Source of the DNA: Chloroflexota bacterium
Lineage (GTDB): Bacteria > Chloroflexota > Anaerolineae > Anaerolineales > Villigracilaceae
Direction: 5' to 3'
Assembly (NCBI GenBank): GCA_016865985.1
Contig: VGNO01000002.1
Coordinates: 1 to 47,660 of the forward strand
DNA length: 47,660 nucleotides
How positions within the stretch are numbered: the stretch's first letter is position 1; every line of letters starts with the position of its first letter. The translations under genes and the position numbers were made by a program. A model generated the notes under the pieces. It had not been told where the DNA came from, made no database searches, and worked only from the letters and a program-made list of their open reading frames with translations. Positions 7,456 to 14,681 of this stretch are shown one piece after another.

Positions 7456-8742
7456 ATGGTTGAAAAATTCAACGAATTCGAAATGGCGCAAAAGCAGTTC
7501 GACCAGGTGGCCAAACTGCTCAACCTCGACCCGCAGGTGGCCGAGGTGCTGCGCTGGCCGATGCGCGAGTATTCGTTCCGCATTCCCGTCCGCATGGACG
7601 ACGGTTCGATCAAGGTCTTCCAGGGCTTCCGCGTCCAGCACAATGACGCCCGCGGCCCGAACAAGGGCGGCATCCGCTTCCACCCGGCCGAGACCTTCGA
7701 CATGGTGCGCGCCCTGGCGACCTGGATGACTTGGAAGTGCGCCGTAGCCGACATCCCGCTGGGCGGCGGCAAGGGAGGCATCGTCGTCGATCCCGCCACG
7801 CTCTCGGTCGGCGAGAAGGAACGCCTGTGCCGCGGCTGGGTGCAAAAGATGTGGAAGAACATCGGCCCGCGCCAGGATGTGCCGGCTCCGGACGTTGGCA
7901 CCACCCCGCAGATGATGGGCTGGATGATGGACGAGTACTCCAAACTGGTCGGGCAGTACACCCCCGGCGTCTTCACCGGCAAGCCCCTGGGCGGCGGCGG
8001 TTCGGAAGGCCGCACCGAAGCCACCGGCTACGGCGTCATCTACACCGTGCGCGAGGCCATGAAACGCCTCAAGATCGACCCGAAGAAATCCGTGGCCGCC
8101 ATGCAGGGTTTCGGCAATGTGACCCAGTACGCTGCCATCGGTTTCATCGAGATGCTGGGCGGAACTGTTGCCTGCGTCTCCTGTTGGGACCGGACCGACA
8201 AGTGCGCCTACACCTACAGCAAGGAGGGCGGCATCGACCCGCACTTCCTGATGACCATCACCGACCAGTACGGCACGATCGACAGGAAAGCCGCCGAGAA
8301 GGCCGGTTACAAGGTCGAGGACGGGGAGGCCTGGATCGGAAAGGAAGCCGACGTGCTCATGCCCGGCGCCCTCTCCGGCGCCGTCAATGCCGAGACCGTC
8401 AAAAAGATCTCGAAGCGCGTCAAGATCGTGGCCGAAGGCGCCAACGGCCCCTGCACGCCCGAGGCGGATGAATACTTCAAGAAGAACAATATCTTCGACA
8501 TCCCCGACTTCCTGTGCAACGCCGGCGGCGTGACCTGCTCCTATTTCGAGTCGGTGCAGAACGACGCCAATTTCTACTGGCCGAAGGAAGAGGCGCTGCA
8601 GAAACTCGACCAGAAGATGACCGTCGCCTTCCACAAAGTGCTCGATATGTCCATCAAGCAGAAGGCCTACATGCGCGATGCCGCCTACATGGTGGCCATC
8701 GACAGCGTGGCCAAGGCCATGCAGTTGCGCGGCTGGGTGTAA
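7456..8742 (+). CDS. gdhA: Glutamate dehydrogenase (Glu/Leu/Phe/Val dehydrogenase family)
   Basis: 428 aa, the usual size of the hexameric bacterial enzyme, which interconverts glutamate with 2-oxoglutarate and ammonia. The substrate pocket and catalytic lysines are visible (GPNKGGIRFHP, MTWKCAVADIPLGGGKGGI), with the PAPDVGT loop. The coenzyme Rossmann motif is MQGFGNVTQYAAIGF, and the C-terminal NAGGVTCSYFE is typical. Coenzyme choice (NAD or NADP) cannot be settled by eye. An AGGAG-type site lies 8 nt before the ATG. The gene is monocistronic, with a leader hairpin upstream and a large palindromic terminator downstream. Confidence 0.93.
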   Translation: MVEKFNEFEMAQKQFDQVAKLLNLDPQVAEVLRWPMREYSFRIPVRMDDGSIKVFQGFRVQHNDARGPNKGGIRFHPAETFDMVRALATWMTWKCAVADIPLGGGKGGIVVDPATLSVGEKERLCRGWVQKMWKNIGPRQDVPAPDVGTTPQMMGWMMDEYSKLVGQYTPGVFTGKPLGGGGSEGRTEATGYGVIYTVREAMKRLKIDPKKSVAAMQGFGNVTQYAAIGFIEMLGGTVACVSCWDRTDKCAYTYSKEGGIDPHFLMTITDQYGTIDRKAAEKAGYKVEDGEAWIGKEADVLMPGALSGAVNAETVKKISKRVKIVAEGANGPCTPEADEYFKKNNIFDIPDFLCNAGGVTCSYFESVQNDANFYWPKEEALQKLDQKMTVAFHKVLDMSIKQKAYMRDAAYMVAIDSVAKAMQLRGWV

Positions 8743-8763
8743 GTCGCGCCGGTTGTAAAATCG

Positions 8764-8800
8764 TGACCCTGGAGGCTGCGCAGCCTCCAGGGTCATTTTT
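8764..8800. terminator. Perfect palindromic terminator between convergent genes
   Basis: TGACCCTGGAGGCTGC and GCAGCCTCCAGGGTCA form a 16-bp perfect palindrome, followed on the plus strand by ATTTTTAT. It ends gdh and may also act on the opposing gene. Confidence 0.88.
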
Positions 8801-8820
8801 ATCCCTATTTTGGGTCGTTT

Positions 8821-9954
8821 TCAGGGGTACCAGGCCTGTTTCACGCTGATACCCATCTGTTCGATGTCCTTCAGCAAACGCTCCGGTTCGACGATCTCCC
8901 CCTGGGTATACAGCCCCGGCTTGCGGATCGTCCCATCCAGCCATTGCAGGATGGCGGCGGCGGCCGGCGCGGCTGTAAAGAAATAGCCGTCGGGATGGGA
9001 GAGGAGCAGGTGCAACGCCCGTTCTTCGCCGTCCTTGCGGCCGCCGGCCTCCAGTTTCAGGCGGGTGTCATAGGGCGGGTGCGAGAAAGTTTTCAGGCTC
9101 CACAACAACAACGGACCGATGAACTTCTCCGCCGCAGGGCGGGAGACCTTGTGGACGATCATACCGAGCGGCATGATGAACCAATCGGTGAACCAGTTGA
9201 ACCCGCCAACGAAGAAACCGGTTTCACGCAAGCCAGGAATGGACTCCGGCAGGCGGCGCATTTCCTCGAGCATCATCGGTGCAGCCACCTGGCGGCCGAA
9301 TGGCGGGCCAAAATCCATTTTTATATGATCCACCACAATGTCCATGCGGGCTTTTTTCCAACGGCCTTCCTTATAAAAAAAGGATTGGAACGCGCCGAAT
9401 TCCCCGATCATCTCAGCCACGGTCTCCGGGCCGATCTCCAGAGGCCGCCAGTCGATCTTGATGACCGAGCCGACATTGGCGCTGGTGAGTTGGTCGAAGC
9501 GCGCCGCCCCCCAGCGGACGAGGACAGCCGGCAGGCCGGGGTGGAAGCCGCCGTCGGTGATGAAGCAGCGCCTGGCGTTTTCTATCGCGCCTGCCTGGGA
9601 TTGCAGGAACGCCACCTTGGAGGCGGAATACTGCACATCGAAGTAGTCCACGCCGGCGGAGAGGCAGGCGCCGGCGGCAGCCTCGACATGGGCCGAGGTG
9701 CTGGAGGCCGCCACCAGCAGGTCCGTTCCGGGCAGGGCGGCGGCCAGGCTCGCGGGCGAGGCAGCGTCCACCACCGCCGGGCTGGCCCGCCCACCGGGGA
9801 ACCGCCGGTTGAGCGCTTCGGCCAGTACGGCGGCTTTCGTTTCCGAGCGGCTGGCAACCTTCAGGGCGGCACTGCTGTATTCCAGCAGGAGCGATGCCAG
9901 GTAGCCGCCGGTATTGCCGGTTGCGCCGAGCAGGAGGATGGCGTTTTTCTTCAT
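8821..9954 (-). CDS. Saccharopine dehydrogenase-like NAD(P)-binding protein
   Basis: 377 aa from the ATG at 9954; AAAGGAG lies 9 nt upstream, so this start is better than the TTG at 9963. The N-terminus is a Rossmann fold (AILLLGATGNTGGYLASLLLE) followed by VASRSETKAAVLAEAL. Further motifs are the DLLVAASSTSAHVEAAAGACLSAGVDYFDVQYS segment and ITDGGFHPGLPAV, as in the saccharopine dehydrogenase / trans-acting enoyl reductase superfamily. A hydrophobic stretch near residue 240 (WFTDWFIMPLGMIVHKV) could be a membrane-associated helix. The substrate is unknown; family members act in lysine or lipid metabolism. The protein convergently faces gdh. Confidence 0.8.
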   Translation of the reverse strand: MKKNAILLLGATGNTGGYLASLLLEYSSAALKVASRSETKAAVLAEALNRRFPGGRASPAVVDAASPASLAAALPGTDLLVAASSTSAHVEAAAGACLSAGVDYFDVQYSASKVAFLQSQAGAIENARRCFITDGGFHPGLPAVLVRWGAARFDQLTSANVGSVIKIDWRPLEIGPETVAEMIGEFGAFQSFFYKEGRWKKARMDIVVDHIKMDFGPPFGRQVAAPMMLEEMRRLPESIPGLRETGFFVGGFNWFTDWFIMPLGMIVHKVSRPAAEKFIGPLLLWSLKTFSHPPYDTRLKLEAGGRKDGEERALHLLLSHPDGYFFTAAPAAAAILQWLDGTIRKPGLYTQGEIVEPERLLKDIEQMGISVKQAWYP

Positions 9955-9997
9955 GGCAGGCAACTCCTTTCCCTACACCTGGAACGGGCGAACAGGG

Positions 9998-10163
9998 TCA
10001 CAACTCGCAATAGCGGTCGATCTTCCCGGCGATCACTTTCAGGCTGTCCTCCCAGAAACGCTTCTGGCGGATATCGATCCCGAAACGGGCGGCCAGGTCG
10101 GCAGCCGAGGCCTCGCCGGTAGACATTGGAAAGGTCCCAACGGGGAGGGCTGGTTTGGGTCAT
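9998..10163 (-). pseudogene. Collapsed M3-family oligoendopeptidase (pepF-like) remnant
   Basis: A good ribosome-binding site (GGAGA) and ATG at 10163 open with MTQTSPPRWDLSNVY, the typical start of PepF-type oligoendopeptidases. The frame then shifts. The next frame reads TGEASAADLAARFGIDIRQKRFWEDSLKVIAGKIDRYCEL and stops, which looks like the typical C-terminus of the same family. The catalytic middle, including HEXXH (roughly 540 residues in intact genes), is absent. The simplest reading is a large internal deletion that joined both ends out of frame. No peptidase activity is possible. Confidence 0.55.
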
Positions 10164-10287
10164 GGGGTTCTCCAGGAAGCAGTAATGAAGGAATGAAGGA
10201 TGGATGGTTCCACCGGGAAGGCGGTTTGCTTGCTATTTTAGCATTAACCCAATACAATCCAACCATCCCAGCCACGGAGATTGCCGG

Positions 10288-10824
10288 ATGACCACCCCCG
10301 TCCCGGAAATTGCCCTATCACCCGACGAGAAGACTGCTCCCGTTATGCTCTACACAGCGGCAGGGCTGGCGCGCGGCCTCCTGGTGTTGAAATCCACCCT
10401 GCGAGCCAATATCTGGCTGCGGACGGCCGCGGTGGGTGAATTCATCCGCCTGCTGAACACCCACGTGATGACCTTCGGCGGCGGGAGCAGCCAGACAACC
10501 ACTTTCCGAGAATACTTCGTGCCGGCCGCCCAGGTCATCGCCTACCACCCCGTCCCGCCCAGCAACGAACCCCTGGATTACGAGGAGAACGAAGCAAACC
10601 GGAAGATGGAGGCCGTCACCGCGCTGGTCGGGACATTCCGCTTCCACGGCCTGATCCGCATCTCCAGCCACATCCCGCTCAGCAATAACCTGGACATCAT
10701 GCACAGCGAATTCCTGTCGCTCTACCAGGTCGAGATCGGCAACTCCTTCCTGGCCGGGACGGGCATGCTCCAGGCGCCGATGGCGCTCATCCGGCCGCGG
10801 GCGGTCCACTTCGGCGTGAAGTGA
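10288..10824 (+). CDS. Unknown soluble protein
   Basis: 178 aa from the ATG at 10288, with GGAG 10 nt upstream; the ORF-track start at 10204 runs through the promoter. A TACAAT hexamer at about 10254 is a likely -10. The protein contains short beta-like strands (TAPVMLYTAAGLARGLLVLKS, YFVPAAQVIAYHPVP) and a second half with ALVGTFRFHGLIRISSH and SEFLSLYQVEI, which looks like a repeated small barrel. I do not recognise a named family. It lies 50 nt upstream of a membrane-anchored protein on the same strand and may share its transcript. Confidence 0.65.
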   Translation: MTTPVPEIALSPDEKTAPVMLYTAAGLARGLLVLKSTLRANIWLRTAAVGEFIRLLNTHVMTFGGGSSQTTTFREYFVPAAQVIAYHPVPPSNEPLDYEENEANRKMEAVTALVGTFRFHGLIRISSHIPLSNNLDIMHSEFLSLYQVEIGNSFLAGTGMLQAPMALIRPRAVHFGVK

Positions 10825-10874
10825 CGCCAGCCGGCGCGGCGGGACCTTTCCCACATTCCCATATGGAGGTATCC

Positions 10875-11360
10875 ATGAAACAAGACCGTTTCCTGATCGG
10901 TATCCTGGTCTTCATCGTCGTGCTGGTGGCGGCGGCGCTGGCGCTCTTCTTCATCCGCCAGGACACGCAGGCCTACCTGGCGGATGATACCCCCGAAGGC
11001 GTGGTTCATAACTATGCCCTGTCGCTCTATGACGGGGATTACGAACGCGCCTACGCCTACCTGGCCGACCTGGAGTACAAGCCGGACTATACCTATTTCC
11101 GCCAGAATTTCGTCAACTACGGCATGGATGTCTCCAGCAACGCCATCCAGGTCGGGGATGTGGCATACCTGGATGGCGGCGAAGCCCTGGTGGATGTGAC
11201 GGTGATCTACGCCCCCAGCGGTCCCTTCGCCGAAGGCTGGAACTCGTTCGAGACCGCCAACCTGATCCAACAGGCCGGCGCCTGGAAACTGACCTACATG
11301 CCCTATCCCTACTGGGGCTGGGATTGGTACCAGGAAACCATCGAACCGGTCAAACCCTAG
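10875..11360 (+). CDS. Membrane-anchored protein with NTF2-like domain
   Basis: 161 aa from the ATG at 10875 (AGGT 7 nt upstream). One N-terminal transmembrane segment (FLIGILVFIVVLVAAALALFF) is followed by an exported domain starting DDTPEGVVHNYALSLYDGDYERAYAYLADLEYKP. That pattern (a helix pair about an exposed pocket, then a VDVTVIYAPSGPF strand) resembles DUF4878/NTF2-like lipoproteins. It is encoded 15 nt before the large membrane protein below, so the pair are probably cotranscribed. The role is unknown. Confidence 0.68.
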   Translation: MKQDRFLIGILVFIVVLVAAALALFFIRQDTQAYLADDTPEGVVHNYALSLYDGDYERAYAYLADLEYKPDYTYFRQNFVNYGMDVSSNAIQVGDVAYLDGGEALVDVTVIYAPSGPFAEGWNSFETANLIQQAGAWKLTYMPYPYWGWDWYQETIEPVKP

Positions 11361-11375
11361 GCCAGCGGAGGCAAA

Positions 11376-13295
11376 ATGCGCACTGTAAGAAGACTCTATT
11401 TCTACGCCGTTGCCTTCGTCAGCCTGGAGGTGGTGTTGTGGGGGCTGATCAGCCTGCTGCGTTCCATCATTTCCTCCGAGGCCGTGGGCGGCGGCGTGAC
11501 GCAACTGGCGCAGGGGCTGGCCCTGATCCTGGTCGGCGTCCCGGTATTCGCCCTGCACTGGTGGGTCTGCCAGCGCGATGCCGCCCGGGAAATGGATGAA
11601 CACGCCTCCGGCGTGCGGGCCGTATTCCTTTACGCGATCCTGCTTTCCACCTTCATCCCGGTCATCCAGAACGTACTGGCAATCGTGAACCGCCTGGCAT
11701 TGACCAGCGCCCACCTTTCGCGCGCCTCCGCCTTTGTGGGCGGGCAGCAGAGTTGGAGCGACAACCTGGTCGCCCTGGTGATGAACGCCCTGATCGGGAC
11801 GTATTTCGTCTTCGTCCTGCGCAGGGATTGGACGGGGATCACCGCCCTGGAAACCTTCACCGAAGTGCGGCGCATCCACCGCTACCTGTGGGCGCTCTAC
11901 GGCCTGCTGTTGACCATCGCCGGGACGATGCAGTTGCTCCAGTTCATCTTCCAGGTCCCGTTCAGTTCCATCGTGTTCCTGCTACGCGCCAACTTTGTCA
12001 ACGGACTGGCGTTGACCATCGTCGGGACCCCGGTCTGGTTCTTTGCCTGGAAGACGGTGCAGGACAGCCTGTCCGAAGTTACGGAGCGCGAATCCCTGCT
12101 GCGGCTGGGGCTGCTCTACGCCCTGGCGCTGGCGGGTGTGGTCACCGTGCTGACCTCGGGCGGGATCGTGCTCGACGCCCTGCTGCGGCTGGCATTGGGC
12201 GAGCCCATGGCGGCGGACGAGTTCATGGGACAGGTCAGCGGGTCGCTGGCCATCGGCATCCCGCTGGCGGGCGTCTGGGCCTATTACGGCGCCTGGCTGA
12301 CCCGCGCCATGACCCAGGTCCCCGATGCGCCGCGCCGCGCCGGGATGCGCCGCCTGTACTCCTACATCCTCTCGGCGGTCGGCCTGACGGCAACCTTCAT
12401 CGGCCTCTCGATGCTGTTCTCGTTCGTGGTGGATGCCCTGCTGGGCAAGGTGGTGTGGGCCGACCTGCTGCGCCCGCGCCTGGCGGCCGCCCTCGCCACC
12501 CTGCTGGCCGGTTTCCCGCTGTGGATCCTCTCCTGGCGCCCGATGCAGGCCGAATCGCTGACCTCCGGCGACGCCGGGGACCACGCCCGCCGTTCCCTGG
12601 TGCGCAAGGTCTACCTCTACCTGGCGCTGTTTGCCAGCGTCATTGGCGGGATGGTCTCGGCCGGGATATTGCTCTACACCCTGATCAATGCCCTGCTAGC
12701 CGGCGACTTCTCGAACTTCACCCAGGACTTCCTGAAATCGCTGGAGATCTTGGCGCTCTTCACCCTGCTGGGGTTTTACCACGGCCTGACCCTGCGCCAG
12801 GACGGACGCAGCGCATCCCAGTCACTTGCCAGGAAACACGCCGCGTTCTCGACCCTGGTCTTCGATCCCGGCGACGGGAACTTCGGCGCAGCCGTCCTGG
12901 CCGCCATCCAGAAACAGACGCCCGGCCTGCCGGCGGCGCTGCAACTGGTCGGCCAGCCGATCCCTCCAGAGGCGCGCGAGAATGTCAAGGCGGTTCTGCT
13001 GCCTTCTGACCTGGCGCTCGACCCACCCGAAGCGCTGCGGCTGTGGCTGCGCGATTTTAACGGCCTCCGGCTGGTCGTCCCGCGCGCCGCAGGCAACTGG
13101 GTCCTGGTCGGAGGCGCGCCGGCCAATGTCCAGCAGGCGGCGCTGGCCCTGCGCCAGTTGGCCGAGGGACAAGCCAGCCGGCCGCGCGGCGTCTCCTCCG
13201 GCTGGCTGGTCGTGTTGTATATCCTGGGCGGGCTGTTCGGCCTCCAGGCGCTCATGGTCGTGTTCAGCCTGCTGATGACGGCGCTGTTCGATTAA
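11376..13295 (+). CDS. Large multi-repeat membrane protein (DUF5671-like)
   Basis: 639 aa with GGAGG 5 nt before the start. Several four-helix repeats can be seen, each opening with an RxxYxY-like motif: VRRLYFYAVAFVSLEVVL, IHRYLWALYGLLLTIA, LLRLGLLYALALAGVV, MRRLYSYILSAVGLTA and VRKVYLYLALFASVIG. This matches DUF5671-type proteins as I remember them. Roughly 16-20 transmembrane helices end near residue 475. A soluble stretch follows (HAAFSTLVFDPGDGNFGAAVLAAIQ...) and the protein closes with one more helix (WLVVLYILGGLFGLQALMVVFSLL). Function is unknown. The GC-rich coding is like the host. Confidence 0.7.
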   Translation: MRTVRRLYFYAVAFVSLEVVLWGLISLLRSIISSEAVGGGVTQLAQGLALILVGVPVFALHWWVCQRDAAREMDEHASGVRAVFLYAILLSTFIPVIQNVLAIVNRLALTSAHLSRASAFVGGQQSWSDNLVALVMNALIGTYFVFVLRRDWTGITALETFTEVRRIHRYLWALYGLLLTIAGTMQLLQFIFQVPFSSIVFLLRANFVNGLALTIVGTPVWFFAWKTVQDSLSEVTERESLLRLGLLYALALAGVVTVLTSGGIVLDALLRLALGEPMAADEFMGQVSGSLAIGIPLAGVWAYYGAWLTRAMTQVPDAPRRAGMRRLYSYILSAVGLTATFIGLSMLFSFVVDALLGKVVWADLLRPRLAAALATLLAGFPLWILSWRPMQAESLTSGDAGDHARRSLVRKVYLYLALFASVIGGMVSAGILLYTLINALLAGDFSNFTQDFLKSLEILALFTLLGFYHGLTLRQDGRSASQSLARKHAAFSTLVFDPGDGNFGAAVLAAIQKQTPGLPAALQLVGQPIPPEARENVKAVLLPSDLALDPPEALRLWLRDFNGLRLVVPRAAGNWVLVGGAPANVQQAALALRQLAEGQASRPRGVSSGWLVVLYILGGLFGLQALMVVFSLLMTALFD

Positions 13296-13351
13296 CCGTC
13301 TTTTCACTTTCCCGCTCTCAGGATATACTTTGCAAGGAGAGGATTGACGCG

Positions 13352-14482
13352 ATGAGAGTAACCGTATTGCAAGAGACCCTGGCTCATGGATTGAGCATTG
13401 TTTCGCGGGCGGTTTCGCCGCGCAGCACCCTGCCGGTGTTGGCCAACGTGCTGGTCGCCAGCGATGAAGGCCGCCTCCGCCTTTCGGCCACCAACCTCGA
13501 ACTGGGCATCACCTGTTGGATCGGGGCCAAGATCGAGGATGAGGGTTCCACCACCGTCCCGGCGCGCACTTTCGTGGACCTGGTGGCAACCCTGCCCGCC
13601 GAGCAGGTGAACCTGAGCCTGAACGGCCAGACGCAGACCCTGAATGTCCGTTCGAGCGCCTCGACCACAGACATCAAGTGCATCGACGCCCAGGAGTTCC
13701 CGCCCATACCGACGCCGGACCTGGACGGGGCGATCCAGATCAACGTGGCGGACTTCAAGGAGATGATTCAGCAGGTGGCCTTTGCCGCCTCGGTGGACGA
13801 AGCCCGCCCGGTGCTGATGGGCGTGCTGGTGACGGTGGAGCGCGACCAGATCACGATGGCCGCCGCCGACGGCTTCCGCCTCTCGGTGCGCAAGGCCGTC
13901 CTTTCCACGCCGACCCAGCAGCCGTTCTCGGCCATCATCCCGGCGCGCGCCCTGAGCGAACTGGCGCGGGTGGCAGCGGACGGGGAACAGATGATCCAGA
14001 TGGTCATCCCGAAAGGGCGCGGCCAGGTCATCTTCCGGGTCAAGGATGTGGAACTGGTCTCGCAGTTGATCGACGGGACGTTCCCCGATTACCAGCAGAT
14101 CATCCCGCGTTCGTACAAATCGCGCACCCTGCTCTCCACCCAGGCGCTGCTCAAGGCCTGCAAACAGGCCGAGATCTTCGCCCGCGAGGGTTCCAACGTG
14201 GCGCGGCTGGATATCAAATCCACCGGCGAACTGGAACCCGGCAGCGTGGAGATCTCCGCCACCTCCGAGGAGACCGGCTCGAACGAGACGGTGGTGGCAG
14301 CCACCATCGAAGGCATCGGCCTGCTGATCGCCTTCAACGTCAAGTTCCTGCGCGAGGCGCTGGAGGTGGTCAAGACCCCCAATGTGGCGCTGGAGACTTC
14401 AGCGCCGAACGCGCCGGGCGCCATCCGCCCGGTGGGCAACGAGGATTTCCTGCACGTCATCATGCCGATGCACCTGGGCTAG
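13352..14482 (+). CDS. dnaN: DNA polymerase III sliding clamp (beta subunit)
   Basis: 376 aa, the normal size for the beta clamp, a ring dimer that tethers polymerases to DNA. Three related domains are visible, with typical segments RAVSPRSTLPVLANVLV, TVPARTFVDLVATLP, EFPPIP, PVLMGVLV, ADGFRLSVR, LVSQLIDGTFPDYQQIIP, and the C-terminal DFLHVIMPMHLG, which corresponds to the usual YxxMPMRL clamp end. AGGAGAGG lies 8-12 nt before the ATG, and TATACT about 25 nt upstream. dnaA and recF are not adjacent. The clamp could also serve the PolB2-like enzyme encoded 9 kb upstream, though no test is possible here. Confidence 0.95.
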   Translation: MRVTVLQETLAHGLSIVSRAVSPRSTLPVLANVLVASDEGRLRLSATNLELGITCWIGAKIEDEGSTTVPARTFVDLVATLPAEQVNLSLNGQTQTLNVRSSASTTDIKCIDAQEFPPIPTPDLDGAIQINVADFKEMIQQVAFAASVDEARPVLMGVLVTVERDQITMAAADGFRLSVRKAVLSTPTQQPFSAIIPARALSELARVAADGEQMIQMVIPKGRGQVIFRVKDVELVSQLIDGTFPDYQQIIPRSYKSRTLLSTQALLKACKQAEIFAREGSNVARLDIKSTGELEPGSVEISATSEETGSNETVVAATIEGIGLLIAFNVKFLREALEVVKTPNVALETSAPNAPGAIRPVGNEDFLHVIMPMHLG

Positions 14483-14503
14483 ACCGGCTGGCACGAACCT
14501 TCA

Positions 14504-14536
14504 CAGGGGCGACGCCATGCCGCCCCTGTTTGTTTT
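14504..14536 (+). terminator. Rho-independent terminator after dnaN
   Basis: Stem CAGGGGCG / CGCCCCTG, 9-nt loop, then TTTGTTTT. Confidence 0.88.
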
Positions 14537-14669
14537 CATGGGGGGCATGTGGTTGTTCATAGGCCATAATAATTATGTGCCATTGCGAGTTAAATATCAT
14601 GGAAGCCCGCAAGATGAGCCGGTCCCCGGGGAGAGCCACATCAAGTTCCGGGAATCCGGCAAGAAGCAG

Positions 14670-14675
14670 TAAAAT
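14670..14675 (+). promoter_or_regulatory. -10 element (TAAAAT) directly before the PEP-binding gene
   Basis: TAAAAT ends 6 nt before the ATG at 14682, and no Shine-Dalgarno sequence is present. A leaderless transcript is predicted. The -35 is weak. Confidence 0.6.
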
Positions 14676-14681
14676 AGCGCC

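Noticed and set aside
8944-10122. 392-aa plus-strand ORF opposite the saccharopine dehydrogenase-like gene
   Set aside because: Shadow frame; the minus strand has the Rossmann motif and a good ribosome-binding site.
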